This document shows positions 25,099 through 34,618 of a stretch of DNA of 64,000 bases, piece by piece. Source of the stretch: Bacteroidota bacterium (GTDB lineage Bacteria; Bacteroidota; Bacteroidia; Cytophagales; Cyclobacteriaceae). The stretch's first letter is position 1. Each line of letters starts with the position of its first letter. Under the pieces are notes generated by a model, which was not told where the DNA came from, made no database searches, and saw nothing but the letters and a program-made list of their open reading frames with translations. The stretch lies in NCBI GenBank assembly GCA_018266435.1, contig JAFEAL010000008.1, positions 1 to 64,000 of the forward strand, read 5' to 3'. The position numbers and the translations under genes were made by a program.

Positions 25099-25948
25099 AA
25101 CGAAAGGTCATCAGGCATTTTGCCTTGCACGAATAAAGAAAACTTGTTTTCCTTCAATTAAAGATTATAGTACCGTATTTATACGGATTGGAGTAGATGT
25201 ACTTTTCAGCCGGATATTGTCATTTTCTTTCAAAAAAAATCAGGTTGATAAGGTGTTCGTCATTTCTTGCCGGCAAAAAGTCATGCCAGCACTCACAGTC
25301 CGTGCTGTTGCCACCTCACATCCAACCACACAAACAGCACCAACTGTTCGCCTAAAGGTTCTCCGCCCACTGGCGGATACATGCTGTCATGCCTTTTGCT
25401 TTGGCTACGTCATTCCTCACGGCAGCCTACTTTATCCCGCAAGCCTGCCTCCGTTCAGTCGTCATCATTTCACTTCATTTCGCTGCCCGCACTTTCGCTT
25501 CGTTTGGGCCATGAGCCACACACTTGCAATCACACCACGGCTACAAACTCCGCTCACTCAACGCAAGGCTCATTCCGTTCCATTCCTTCCTCCTTCAGTC
25601 GGCAAGCTTGCAGTCCACCGGCTACCCTTGTTGTGCTCGCCTGCGCTGTCGTCCGGGCTGCGGCCTGTCATATTTTTTGCAAAAGCCATGACGGGTTTCA
25701 AAAAAACATTTTAGGTCTTAAATTTTTAGAAGGAGATTGCGTTGAGCAAAAAATACGCCAGGCCTTGTTCGGCTCGGCCGCTCCACACGTGCAATCTCGC
25801 ATCCCCCGCGGCCTCCCCTCATGGTTCGCACCGCGCTACGTTCCGTGCCTCCACTCCGCGCTCCTTGCTCACACCCTACCTCCTGCTCGCGGGACTCACT
25901 TCGTGGAGGCCACTTCGTTCGCCCTGGGCGGCTCGCGACCGGATATGA
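25099..25948. other. Long non-coding GC-rich stretch with dyad symmetry
   Basis: From about 25260 the base composition becomes clearly GC-rich and open frames appear by chance; none has a protein-like composition. The stretch contains inverted repeats 25557-25566/25737-25746 and 25662-25680/25746-25764 and ends at the stop of the AbiC-like gene. It resembles neither a known RNA gene nor a transposon. Confidence 0.6.
25557..25764. repeat. Nested inverted repeats in the GC-rich stretch
   Basis: CTCAACGCAA (25557-25566) is perfectly inverted as TTGCGTTGAG (25737-25746). GGCCTGTCATATTTTTTGC (25662-25680) is inverted at 25746-25764 with 17 of 19 bases matching. ACTCAAC (25556-25562) and GTTGAGC (25741-25747) fit the RYYYAAC/GTTRRRY boxes of integron attC sites, but the 192-base span is long for attC. 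Confidence 0.5.
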
Positions 25949-26917
25949 TTATTCTTCCGACTCAAATTCTATGTCTGGATAATAGGTCTTAACATCTATA
26001 TCAGTTATTAGACTGAAAGGAATGTTTTTAATCAACTGATACTTTGTTATTAGTTTATTTCGGAATTCTTTCTGATTTAATTCCCAAGTTGCCCCAAGTG
26101 GGCTAATGGAATTAAAGAAAAAAATTACAAGCTCAAGATTGGACAATTGAGCTCTTAGCGTCTTCGCGTATTGGTATTTTTCATCAATTGATAGATAGGA
26201 CTGCTTATTTATGAATTGAAAAGTTTGAAACAGGTGACGAAAGTAATGACTGAGAGATAATTGATGCCCAGTAAAAGCACCTCTTAGCGGACTTACAGAT
26301 TCATGTTGATTTATGTTAGAATGTAATTTTGTTAGTTCAAAAAGTAGATTGTTGTTGTCGATTGTTTTATAGTGCTTCTCTAAGTATTTTTCTAAATCTC
26401 CTTTTGTATCAGTTAAACCCCAGAAAACACTTAAATATGAAATTGTGACATTATCATGCGGTGTAACTTCAGGAAATTTAGATTTGACGAAATCAGAAAT
26501 GTACTTGAACTCGTTAAAAATTTTCTCAAATACCTTTCTACCTGAAATATTTCCGCTTTCAACTTGAACAGTATTCTCTCTATGGATATTCAGGAGGTCA
26601 AAAAATCGTGTTTCAAAAAACTGTTTTTTGTTCGCGCGCTTTGTGAGATACAAAGTGTACACAATCAAAATGACTGTTATAGTTGTTAAACACAGGTTGG
26701 CAATTCCAATGGAATATTCTGAATACCTCAAAAAAGATTCAACAGGGCCGAGAGTATCTATCTTGGCAAGTATGTCCTTATTAAAGGCAATTGTTATGGT
26801 ACCAAATAACAAGAAGCCAACAATTGGGATTCCTAATGGAATTTGAAAAAATAAGGCTTGAGCGAATTTATCGAAGGTCTCCAAGAACCTTTGTTTTTTA
26901 AAATACTTCTTTCTCAT
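25949..26917 (-). CDS. Putative phage abortive infection protein (AbiC-like)
   Basis: A 322-residue membrane protein from the ATG at 26917; an upstream in-frame TTG at 26926 is less likely. Two transmembrane helices (about 28-48 and 65-88) are followed by a cytoplasmic domain with FETRFFDLLNIHRENTVQ, SHYFRHLFQTFQFI and AKTLRAQLSNLELVIFFFN. This layout matches the putative abortive infection (AbiC-type) family, which acts as phage defence by killing or arresting infected cells; the mechanism is poorly known. It stands alone on AT-rich DNA between two GC-rich structured elements, which suggests separate acquisition as a cassette. Confidence 0.7.
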   Translation of the reverse strand: MRKKYFKKQRFLETFDKFAQALFFQIPLGIPIVGFLLFGTITIAFNKDILAKIDTLGPVESFLRYSEYSIGIANLCLTTITVILIVYTLYLTKRANKKQFFETRFFDLLNIHRENTVQVESGNISGRKVFEKIFNEFKYISDFVKSKFPEVTPHDNVTISYLSVFWGLTDTKGDLEKYLEKHYKTIDNNNLLFELTKLHSNINQHESVSPLRGAFTGHQLSLSHYFRHLFQTFQFINKQSYLSIDEKYQYAKTLRAQLSNLELVIFFFNSISPLGATWELNQKEFRNKLITKYQLIKNIPFSLITDIDVKTYYPDIEFESEE

Positions 26918-26975
26918 AATTATCAATTTTTAATGGCTTACTGGTTTATAAAAATAAAAGAGAAAGCAAAGATAA

Positions 26976-27089
26976 GCTGGCCGCGCATCCTTCCGCACGA
27001 ATAGCAAAGCAAGGAACTTCGGCATAAACCCACACAGCCAACGCGCTTACCATTTATTCCGATCCTCCTTGCTTTGCTCCCAAGCCAGC
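26976..27089. repeat. Structured element: nested perfect inverted repeats
   Basis: AGCAAAGCAAGGA (27003-27015) is perfectly inverted as TCCTTGCTTTGCT (27066-27078). Outside it, GCTGGC (26976-26981) pairs with GCCAGC (27084-27089); inside it, CGGCATAAA pairs with TTTATTCCG. The 114-base unit can fold into one long hairpin. It lies just upstream of the AbiC-like gene and is a candidate recombination site or structured RNA. Confidence 0.55.
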
Positions 27090-27186
27090 CTTGAAGAATG
27101 GCTTTCTCTTTTATTTTTTTCGTTTTTTTCTTTTCTCTTTTGAAAATGTCTCTGTCAGGTCCGCATAAAATTTTAATGCAGAAACC

Positions 27187-27600
27187 ATGGACAAAACAAA
27201 AATCAAAACACACACGATGGGAAAGTTTTATGAAGGCCACCATTTTTTTATCCTTTCAAAAGGCCACAACGCTGGGAGGCCGTTGGAAAAGCCTTGCCCC
27301 AACTGCTTTGTGCTGTTGGCCAAGAGCGGAGAAGAAAAACAGAAACTGTATTGGCTCTGTTTCGGGTTGTGGCAACTCGGCATCTTCAAAAAATTTTTGA
27401 CAGGCTCGGTGATTCCCTTCATCCGCTTGGAAGATTTTAAAACGGTCTTGAAAAAATCGTTCGAAGAAACAACTGAAACCGAACTTCAAAAATCGATGGC
27501 GGCCGTGAAGCAGTTACAACGCCACCAAGAGAACATCATGCGCCAACTGGACCTCATCAAGCAGGCAAAGAAATCGCTGCTCTACAAAGTGATCAGGTGA
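27187..27600 (+). CDS. DUF6943-like protein of Bacteroidota mobile elements
   Basis: A 137-residue soluble protein. The pattern HHFFILSKGHNAGRPLEKPC, then KLYWLCFGLWQLGIF and TGSVIPFIRLEDF, matches a short conserved family I recall as DUF6943, usually found in integrative elements; its function is unknown. The C-terminal third is a charged helix (AAVKQLQRHQENIMRQLDL). It converges on the four-gene minus-strand cluster, with a shared hairpin between them. Confidence 0.6.
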   Translation: MDKTKIKTHTMGKFYEGHHFFILSKGHNAGRPLEKPCPNCFVLLAKSGEEKQKLYWLCFGLWQLGIFKKFLTGSVIPFIRLEDFKTVLKKSFEETTETELQKSMAAVKQLQRHQENIMRQLDLIKQAKKSLLYKVIR

Positions 27601-27607
27601 AACGAAA

Positions 27608-27641
27608 GAAGGCTTCCTCCTTTTAACAAGGGGAAGCCTTC
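27608..27641. terminator. Hairpin between convergent genes
   Basis: GAAGGCTTCC (27608-27617) pairs with GGAAGCCTTC (27632-27641). It lies 7 bases after the DUF6943-like stop and 17 bases from the stop of the opposing gene. T-runs are weak on both sides, so it may be a bidirectional or attenuating hairpin. Confidence 0.5.
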
Positions 27642-27657
27642 CACCTTTATGCTTTGC

Positions 27658-27846
27658 TCAGCCGCGCTGCCTGAAAAATTTCTTCGCTGTCCACTTTAGC
27701 AGCATGGAAAGCGCAAAGCTCACCGTTGCACCCACAATAGCGAGGGTGACCGTCTTTACCAAATCACTGGACTGGATGTTTCCGATGACCGTAAAAACAG
27801 TACCGCCCATCGTGCCGATGGCTGTACTGTAATCGCTATGTTCCAT
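27658..27846 (-). CDS. Small membrane protein, last of an overlapping four-gene cluster
   Basis: A 62-residue protein from the ATG at 27846 (a start at 27876 would add 10 residues). One to two membrane segments are visible (GTMGGTVFTVIGNI and TVTLAIVGATVSFALSMLL), followed by a basic tail (KWTAKKFFRQRG). Size and layout resemble small holin-like or membrane-associated proteins. It overlaps the upstream gene by 11 bases. Function unknown. Confidence 0.6.
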   Translation of the reverse strand: MEHSDYSTAIGTMGGTVFTVIGNIQSSDLVKTVTLAIVGATVSFALSMLLKWTAKKFFRQRG

Positions 27847-28069
27847 CGCCTTGTGGTTTATCCGGCTCACCGTCAACGGTGCTCTGGCTCACGGCAGTCA
27901 TCACTCCACCAGCCACGGTCAAGTAACCTGCCACAGTTACAACAGCTGTAGGCAGGGCCACAGGCGCGGCCAGCAATGCACCGCCTGTAGCGGCAAGTAG
28001 CAATCCTATGTTGCGCAGCACACGGAAAAACTTCGGTGTGGGCGCTTTCATTCTTTCTACAATGTTCAT
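27836..28069 (-). CDS. Small two-helix membrane protein
   Basis: A 77-residue protein with a charged N-terminus (MNIVERMKAPTPKFFRVLRN) and two hydrophobic segments (GLLLAATGGALLAAPVAL and AVVTVAGYLTVAGGVMTAV). It recurs, from memory, beside DUF5675 genes in Bacteroidota elements. The start overlaps the DUF5675 stop as ATGA. It could be a holin-like partner of that gene; that is inference. Confidence 0.65.
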   Translation of the reverse strand: MNIVERMKAPTPKFFRVLRNIGLLLAATGGALLAAPVALPTAVVTVAGYLTVAGGVMTAVSQSTVDGEPDKPQGDGT

Positions 28070-28476
28070 GATAGTTTCTTTGTTTTGATGTTGAGAAATA
28101 CTTTTTCTTTTTCCACCGCGGCATACACCAGCGACTTCAACCGTTCATTTGCTATCCTCGATGCTGTTCCCTTTCCATTCCCGATCAGAACTGACACCGG
28201 AGCGATGCACCCTTTCAGTTGTGTGAGTGCATCGGTTGCAGGATGGATCAATATCCAATCCCTGTTGGGAACATCCAGCACTTGGAGGTGCCAGCCGTAA
28301 TGTTCATGATACCGTTTCTTCAGTTCGTACCTTCCCTCAGGTATGCACGAGACATTTCGTTGGTTCCCTCTCCACGGGAGCTCGATGGTGTGGCAGACAA
28401 GCTGCCCACCATCTTGTTCAACAAGCTCCCCGTTCGTCCCGTCAGGGAAATAAGCCCTGGATAGTTCCAGTTCCAT
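28066..28476 (-). CDS. DUF5675 family protein
   Basis: A 136-residue soluble protein from the ATG at 28476, overlapping the upstream TGA by one base (TGATG). It has VCHTIELPWRGNQRNVSCIP near residues 30-50, WILIHPATDALTQLKGCIA near 85-105, and a C-terminal helix. The I-H-n-GC arrangement recalls the His/Cys of L,D-transpeptidase-like folds, but the length is much shorter and function is not established. The family occurs in phages and integrative elements. It is the second of four overlapping genes. Confidence 0.7.
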   Translation of the reverse strand: MELELSRAYFPDGTNGELVEQDGGQLVCHTIELPWRGNQRNVSCIPEGRYELKKRYHEHYGWHLQVLDVPNRDWILIHPATDALTQLKGCIAPVSVLIGNGKGTASRIANERLKSLVYAAVEKEKVFLNIKTKKLS

Positions 28477-29237
28477 CACACCCCACCGTCAACTTTCACC
28501 AAAGCCAGGGCATTGTAAAACCCATTCTTCAATGGATAGAAAACGCCATTCACTTGCTGGTAGAACTCAACCCCTAACGCGAGGAACAACGGATGCGTGC
28601 TTGCTGGTGTGACTGCGTTCGCCAATGAAACAGGTGCTTCATTTTGAGGCCCGAGCACAATTTCCGGAGTAGAAGAATTGGCCACCACGTAAGCCCCTGC
28701 CTCAAAGTCTATCTCCGCACCGGCAGAGATCAGCTTCACGTGTGTCGCACCTTGCGGTGCCCCGATCATGTTGCCCGGGATGTAGGCTGGCACGTCCACC
28801 GTTAGGTTGCCCGCTGCTCGATCAATGGTGGGGGTGAACTGGGCAAAAAATGTGCTTTCCAGTTTCCCGTCCAAATTGAACTCGAAACCTTTCAGCAACT
28901 CAGTTTCCCCATCGATCACGTTGCGCTGGCCCCGCGTGTTGGTAGCATCTGCTTGTATCACCTTTACCATCTCGCGAGTGAGCCTGCTTGTCATGCGGCT
29001 GTCCGCGATGTTGATGAGCAACGCCCTCAGCGCAGTGCGCAAAAGTTTGCCGGCCGCGCCAGCGCGCCCGAACTCTGCACCGTTCTCTCGTGTGCGCTCG
29101 AAGCTGGGGTCGTTCTTGATGCGCTCCGCATCAACGCCACCTTTTTCTCTAGCAAGAAACCCATCTTGCTGCGACTTGTAAAAGCTCACACCCCCCATCT
29201 GCCCCTGTAATTTGATCACTCCTTTTTGTCTTGCCAT
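28476..29237 (-). CDS. Conserved element protein of unknown function
   Basis: A 253-residue protein without signal peptide. The basic N-terminus (MARQKGVIKLQGQMGGVSFY, then DGFLAREKGGVD) and Arg-rich helical part (about 40-105, FGRAGAAGKLLRTALRALL) are followed by a beta-rich half (DVPAYIPGNMIG, LISAGAEIDFEAGAYVVA). From memory this protein commonly precedes DUF5675 genes in Bacteroidota; no function is known. It is the first gene of the overlapping cluster, 246 bases from the divergent HTH-like gene. Confidence 0.65.
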   Translation of the reverse strand: MARQKGVIKLQGQMGGVSFYKSQQDGFLAREKGGVDAERIKNDPSFERTRENGAEFGRAGAAGKLLRTALRALLINIADSRMTSRLTREMVKVIQADATNTRGQRNVIDGETELLKGFEFNLDGKLESTFFAQFTPTIDRAAGNLTVDVPAYIPGNMIGAPQGATHVKLISAGAEIDFEAGAYVVANSSTPEIVLGPQNEAPVSLANAVTPASTHPLFLALGVEFYQQVNGVFYPLKNGFYNALALVKVDGGV

Positions 29238-29414
29238 AGTTTAAAAAATTTGGTTGCCCAACCTGTTCACGGCACAGTCTGGTTAAGCCTTCATTGCAAT
29301 GAGCCACAAACTTATTCGCCCAAAGTATCAATGCATAAATTCAACTTCCGCATGTGGGCACATCGCAACTTCTTTCCGATATTTCCAAAAATGATTTACT
29401 TTAACAACAGAACT

Positions 29415-29459
29415 TTGCCATGCTTGCCGAAGCCAAGAGTAGGCGAAGGCAGGGCAACG
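29415..29459. repeat. Diverged GAAGC/GCGAAGG palindromic repeat
   Basis: TTGCC, CTTGCCGAAGCC, then GGCGAAGGCAGGGCAA forms imperfect arms around a longer centre. It is related to the repeats at 3235-4263 and lies in the gap before the gene at 29484. Confidence 0.5.
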
Positions 29460-29483
29460 CCCAGGATGGGGTATAGATAAAGC

Positions 29484-29681
29484 ATGAGAACAGATAGGAT
29501 TATAGTCTACCCAAAAGATGTGCAGCGCATCACGGGCAAGAGTGAGCGATATGGGAGGCTATTGCTCAAGCGAATCAAAGAGCACAACAAAAAAGACAAC
29601 CACCAATTGGTTACGGTCGATGAATTTTGTTCCTACACAGGGATAAAAATTGAACAAGTGAGCGAATACCTTTTTGCTTAA
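29484..29681 (+). CDS. Small HTH-like protein at the right end of the island
   Basis: A 65-residue protein: MRTDRIIVYPKDVQRITGKS, then RYGRLLLKRIKEHNKK and VTVDEFCSYTGIKIEQV. The two VxxI/YTG segments look like HTH or winged-helix cores. It lies 85 bases from the right arm repeat, where excision or regulatory proteins are often found. Its size and composition support a real gene; function is not known. Confidence 0.6.
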   Translation: MRTDRIIVYPKDVQRITGKSERYGRLLLKRIKEHNKKDNHQLVTVDEFCSYTGIKIEQVSEYLFA

Positions 29682-29765
29682 AAAGTTGTTTAATAATTAG
29701 TCTGCATCATACGCATTTCGTATTTTTATTCCATAGAGTTTGCTACTGATTGAATCGATTTGTGC

Positions 29766-29786
29766 GGTGCGTAGTTAGGTGCGTCA
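29766..29786. repeat. Probable integrase arm site at the right end
   Basis: GGTGCGTAGTT then A then GGTGCGTCA, identical to 119-139 except for one central base. It lies 56 bases inside the right att core. Confidence 0.6.
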
Positions 29787-29841
29787 GAAAATTGCAAGCT
29801 TATCAAGTCCCTGATTTTCAATAGACAAGAAAATATTGGGG

Positions 29842-29858
29842 AATCCCAGCGGGATCAC
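29842..29858 (+). other. attR core (right end of the island)
   Basis: Exact copy of the 17 bases at 1-17. The sequence to its left is not a tRNA body, so this copy is the displaced 3' end that marks the far junction. The interval is 29.84 kb. Confidence 0.75.
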
Positions 29859-29884
29859 TAAGTAAGAATCAAAAAAAATTAAAA

Positions 29885-29917
29885 CCTCGCAAACGCTATG
29901 TTATGTGGGGTTTTTTT
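29885..29917 (+). terminator. Terminator after the right att core
   Basis: CCTCGCAAAC pairs imperfectly with GTTATGTGGGG and seven T follow. It is the diverged twin of the terminator at 41-75. Confidence 0.6.
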
Positions 29918-29961
29918 GTTTTTTGTGACCCGCCAAATTGCCCAACCATAACCAACCCGAT

Positions 29962-29982
29962 GGTGCGTAGTTAAGTGCGTCA
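29962..29982. repeat. Third arm-type repeat, outside the right core
   Basis: GGTGCGTAGTT then AAGTGCGTCA. Its inverted partner at 30003-30014 is degraded (TGACGTATCAAA). It may be the remains of an earlier element in the same tRNA site. Confidence 0.5.
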
Positions 29983-30137
29983 AAATAACAGAAGGTAAAA
30001 AGTGACGTATCAAATCAGCACGAACACAGTTTTTAACGAAAACCCTGTCGTGAATGATTATTTCAAGAAGTTATTGGGTTGCCCCGTTTGACATAAGCGG
30101 AGAAACCTCCATACTAATAACTAACGCTGATGGTTAC

Positions 30138-31823
<1,686 letters not shown>

Positions 31824-31876
31824 TCACCTAGCTTATTGGATAGCCAATATTCAGAAATGATACGAGGGGTATTGAC

Positions 31877-33451
31877 TCAGTAAACGGAGATTGCCGGGTA
31901 GATTTTCCAAAATGATTTTTTTCGAAGAACTGGATAAATATTGGCAGGTTTGCTTTCGTGATTGAAGATGTCAAGCGAAGTTATCGCATAAAAATACTTC
32001 TTGCCTAGCCCAGCTGATCGATCAATGAAGTTTTGAGTAGGGAGATTATTTTGTGCAGGAAGTATTGCCATGATCTTTGAAGCGTCAGTAAAGTTGATTT
32101 TATTTTTTTCAAATCGATAGATTACATAACGGTGATGGGTGTTAAGTGCTGAGCTCTCATTTTCATTCCATAAAATCTGTATTCCTTTTTCGTGAGCTGC
32201 AAATTGCAGCGAGTAGCTGCGCTCATCGTTCAGGTTGGTTTTTCGTGTTTCGGGAGGCAATGACTTTGATCGATAGAGTTTGGTGGCCAATGTGTCATTA
32301 AACCCCAGCGGATTGGGTATAAACGATTTTGAACTGAAGAATACACTTCCATGTATATTTTGAAGAGATCGGTTGAACCGAATTTGAGATGGTATTTGTG
32401 TTGGCTCCTTCCATTTTTCATCTTTTGTTGCACCGTTGATTCGATAAGCGGCCTGCCCAATGTAAACAGGAACAGTATAGCTGTTTTTATTCCACCACTC
32501 AGCTATGACTTTGTAGTTGGCAACTTCATAACCGATGCTCCAGTAAATTTGCGGAACTACATAGTCAATCCATTTTTCTTTTTGCCACGTGCGCACATCG
32601 GCATATAAATCATCATAGCACGTTTGCCCTGCTTTTGTTGCAGACCCGGCAGAATCTTTGGATTGATTCCGCCAGACACCAAATGGGCTGATGCCGAATT
32701 GTACATGAGGTTTCACAGCATGAATACTGTCGCTGAGTTTTTTGATGAGTTGATTTACATTACTCCTTCGCCAATCATCTCTGTTTAAAAATTTTTTTCC
32801 ATACCGAGAGAACGAAATGCTGTCGGGAAATTCAAGATCCTTGATTTTATAGGGATAAAAATAATCATCAAAGTGAACACCATCAATGTTGTACTCATTC
32901 ACTACTTCCAAAATTACATTCAGTACGTGAGTCTGTGCCTGTGGCAGTCCCGGATCGAAATAATAATTATTCCCGTATTTCAAGAACCAACTGTGCTGTT
33001 TGAAAACTATGCTTAAACTATCGATCCCGGTTTTATCTACGTCCATTGCTGCGCGATAAGGATTAAACCAGGCGTGAAATTCAAAACCTCGTCTGTGCGC
33101 CTCTTCAATCATAAATTTTAATGGATCATAATAGGGTTGGGGAGCTCGGCCGATTTTGCCGGTCAGCCATTTGGACCACGGTTCGTAGCGGGATGGATAA
33201 AATGCGTCAGCACAAGGCCTTACCTGAACGATCACAGCGTTCATGCCATTGGCACGATGCATCTCCAATAATTTGATAAACTCTGTTTGTTGCTCTTCTG
33301 TGCTTAACCCTGCTTTTGACGGCCAGTCAATGTTGGCGACAGAAGCCACCCATACCCCACGAAATTCTTTTTTGGGAGTTTGACCCGCACAAATGGTTAG
33401 ACCGCATAATAACAACAGGGGGGCAATTGATAGTGTGTTGGTTGTTCTCAC
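31877..33451 (-). CDS. GHL10-type glycosyl hydrolase, exported
   Basis: A 524-residue protein with a Sec signal (MRTTNTLSIAPLLLLCGLT). Residues about 28-370 form the GHL10/DUF187 barrel (KKEFRGVWVASVANIDWP, NGMNAVIVQVRP, GFEFHAWFNPYR, NIDGVHFDDYFYPYKI, QFGISPFGVWR, WIDYVVPQIYW). The DDYFYP region carries likely acidic catalytic residues. A fibronectin-like tail follows. The family includes E. coli DigH (YddW), which cuts peptidoglycan glycans stripped of peptides. It follows the SusC/SusD and phosphoesterase genes on the same strand, so it may process the glycan that system imports. Confidence 0.88.
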   Translation of the reverse strand: MRTTNTLSIAPLLLLCGLTICAGQTPKKEFRGVWVASVANIDWPSKAGLSTEEQQTEFIKLLEMHRANGMNAVIVQVRPCADAFYPSRYEPWSKWLTGKIGRAPQPYYDPLKFMIEEAHRRGFEFHAWFNPYRAAMDVDKTGIDSLSIVFKQHSWFLKYGNNYYFDPGLPQAQTHVLNVILEVVNEYNIDGVHFDDYFYPYKIKDLEFPDSISFSRYGKKFLNRDDWRRSNVNQLIKKLSDSIHAVKPHVQFGISPFGVWRNQSKDSAGSATKAGQTCYDDLYADVRTWQKEKWIDYVVPQIYWSIGYEVANYKVIAEWWNKNSYTVPVYIGQAAYRINGATKDEKWKEPTQIPSQIRFNRSLQNIHGSVFFSSKSFIPNPLGFNDTLATKLYRSKSLPPETRKTNLNDERSYSLQFAAHEKGIQILWNENESSALNTHHRYVIYRFEKNKINFTDASKIMAILPAQNNLPTQNFIDRSAGLGKKYFYAITSLDIFNHESKPANIYPVLRKKSFWKIYPAISVY

Positions 33452-33505
33452 CTCAGAAAATTTTTAGCGTTAAAAAAATCAGTTCCACATTTGCGGAACT
33501 ATAGT

Positions 33506-34534
33506 TTATTTTAATGGTGAATTAATTTCCTCTTCCTGTAATCGAGCTTGATTTTTTTCAAACTCCTCTCGGTCTGCAATTTTTTGACGTTCTAAAGTGT
33601 CTTCGGGCTCTAATTGATGTACCCATTTAAAGTCTTGTCTTTCCCATCGGAGTGTATTTCCACTAACATGAAAGACAGTATAGCCAGGCTTGAATCCCTT
33701 CCAGTTGCCGCCCCACCAGGCTGCACTAACTGCTTGACTCGTGATATACCATACTCCGCCATAGAAGTAGTCTTCGGGCACGTGGCTGTGTCCTTGTAGT
33801 ACAGCTTTCACATTGTGCCTTTCAATAATCTGTCTGAATTGGACAGTATCTTCCACAACCATACTTCCCAAGACATTCATTTTAGCATCACCATTTTGCT
33901 GTGCGATGTGACAAAAGGCGGCAACGTGTGTCATCACGACAGTAGGCATTTTATGGCAGGCACCCAAATCGAAACGAAGCCAATTCAATTGTTCATCTCC
34001 AAATGCGGCTTTATAAGAAGGCCCATGTTCTGCTTGTACAGGAAATATAGAATCCAAAACTACAAAGTGCCATCCCTTATGATTGAAACTGTAATAAGTA
34101 TTTTGCATTTTCAACTTATCCATGATTAGTTTTTTGCCCAAATCCGGGTCATCGACTGAAACTTTTCTGCGAGCGCTCCATCCCAGTACATCGTGATTGC
34201 CAATGGAGTTGTAATATGGCATTGCCAGTTGATCTGAGATACTTTTATACAAATCCAGTTGATCGATGAATTCTTCTTTAGCTGTATAGTTGCCATCAAA
34301 ACCCAGATCGCCACCCATGAGCACAAAATCTGAATTTTTGTATTTTTTATTTACTGACTGCACGCAAGCTTCGTAGCCCCGATGTCCTTGCCGCTTTCTG
34401 CGCACGTGCATATCGGTTAAGTGTAGAAATGAAAAATTCTTTGATGATTTATTATAACCAACGGCTGGGCTCGAAAGACTTAGCCCAACCCCAGCCAACG
34501 ATAGGCTTTTGATGAATTTTCGCCTGTTATTCAA
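33506..34534 (-). CDS. Exported calcineurin-like metallophosphoesterase
   Basis: A 342-residue protein with a twin-arginine-like leader (NNRRKFIKSLSLAGVGLSL). Metal-binding motifs of the superfamily are visible: HLTDMHVRR (about 37-45), VLMGGDLGFDGN (about 71-82), SIGNHDVLGW (about 110-119), VVMTHVAAF and QGHSHVPED. Substrates of the family range from phosphodiesters to nucleotides and cannot be told here. It lies between SusD and the glycosyl hydrolase on the same strand, after a strong terminator. Confidence 0.88.
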   Translation of the reverse strand: MNNRRKFIKSLSLAGVGLSLSSPAVGYNKSSKNFSFLHLTDMHVRRKRQGHRGYEACVQSVNKKYKNSDFVLMGGDLGFDGNYTAKEEFIDQLDLYKSISDQLAMPYYNSIGNHDVLGWSARRKVSVDDPDLGKKLIMDKLKMQNTYYSFNHKGWHFVVLDSIFPVQAEHGPSYKAAFGDEQLNWLRFDLGACHKMPTVVMTHVAAFCHIAQQNGDAKMNVLGSMVVEDTVQFRQIIERHNVKAVLQGHSHVPEDYFYGGVWYITSQAVSAAWWGGNWKGFKPGYTVFHVSGNTLRWERQDFKWVHQLEPEDTLERQKIADREEFEKNQARLQEEEINSPLK

Positions 34535-34557
34535 AGTAAAGCTGATTGAGTTAGAAG

Positions 34558-34589
34558 AAAAACCTTAACCAAATCCGGTTAAGGTTTTT
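34558..34589 (-). terminator. Strong terminator after susD-like gene
   Basis: AAAAACCTTAACC (34558-34570) is perfectly inverted as GGTTAAGGTTTTT (34577-34589) with a six-base loop, so T-runs exist on both strands. It lies 30 bases after the SusD stop and would limit read-through into the phosphoesterase. Confidence 0.85.
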
Positions 34590-34618
34590 CATTCCATGTT
34601 GAAGCTGACAGTTGGTTA

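Larger units (their letters stand above)
29682..30137. other. Right junction of the island; no gene
   Basis: This gap holds the arm repeat (29766-29786), the att core (29842-29858), a terminator (29885-29917) and a third arm repeat (29962-29982). Bases 29859-30014 match 18-170 at roughly three of four positions, so the outside of the right junction resembles the inside of the left end. Confidence 0.65.

Noticed and set aside
25217-25992. Long plus-strand open frames in the GC-rich stretch
   Set aside because: Composition is Ser/His/Pro/Cys/Arg-rich without domains, two frames overlap each other, and one runs into the AbiC-like gene on the other strand; open by base composition only.
27003-27078. 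Strict integron attC site upstream of the AbiC-like gene
   Set aside because: The hairpin is clear but RYYYAAC and GTTRRRY boxes are not found at its ends, so I leave it as a structured element.
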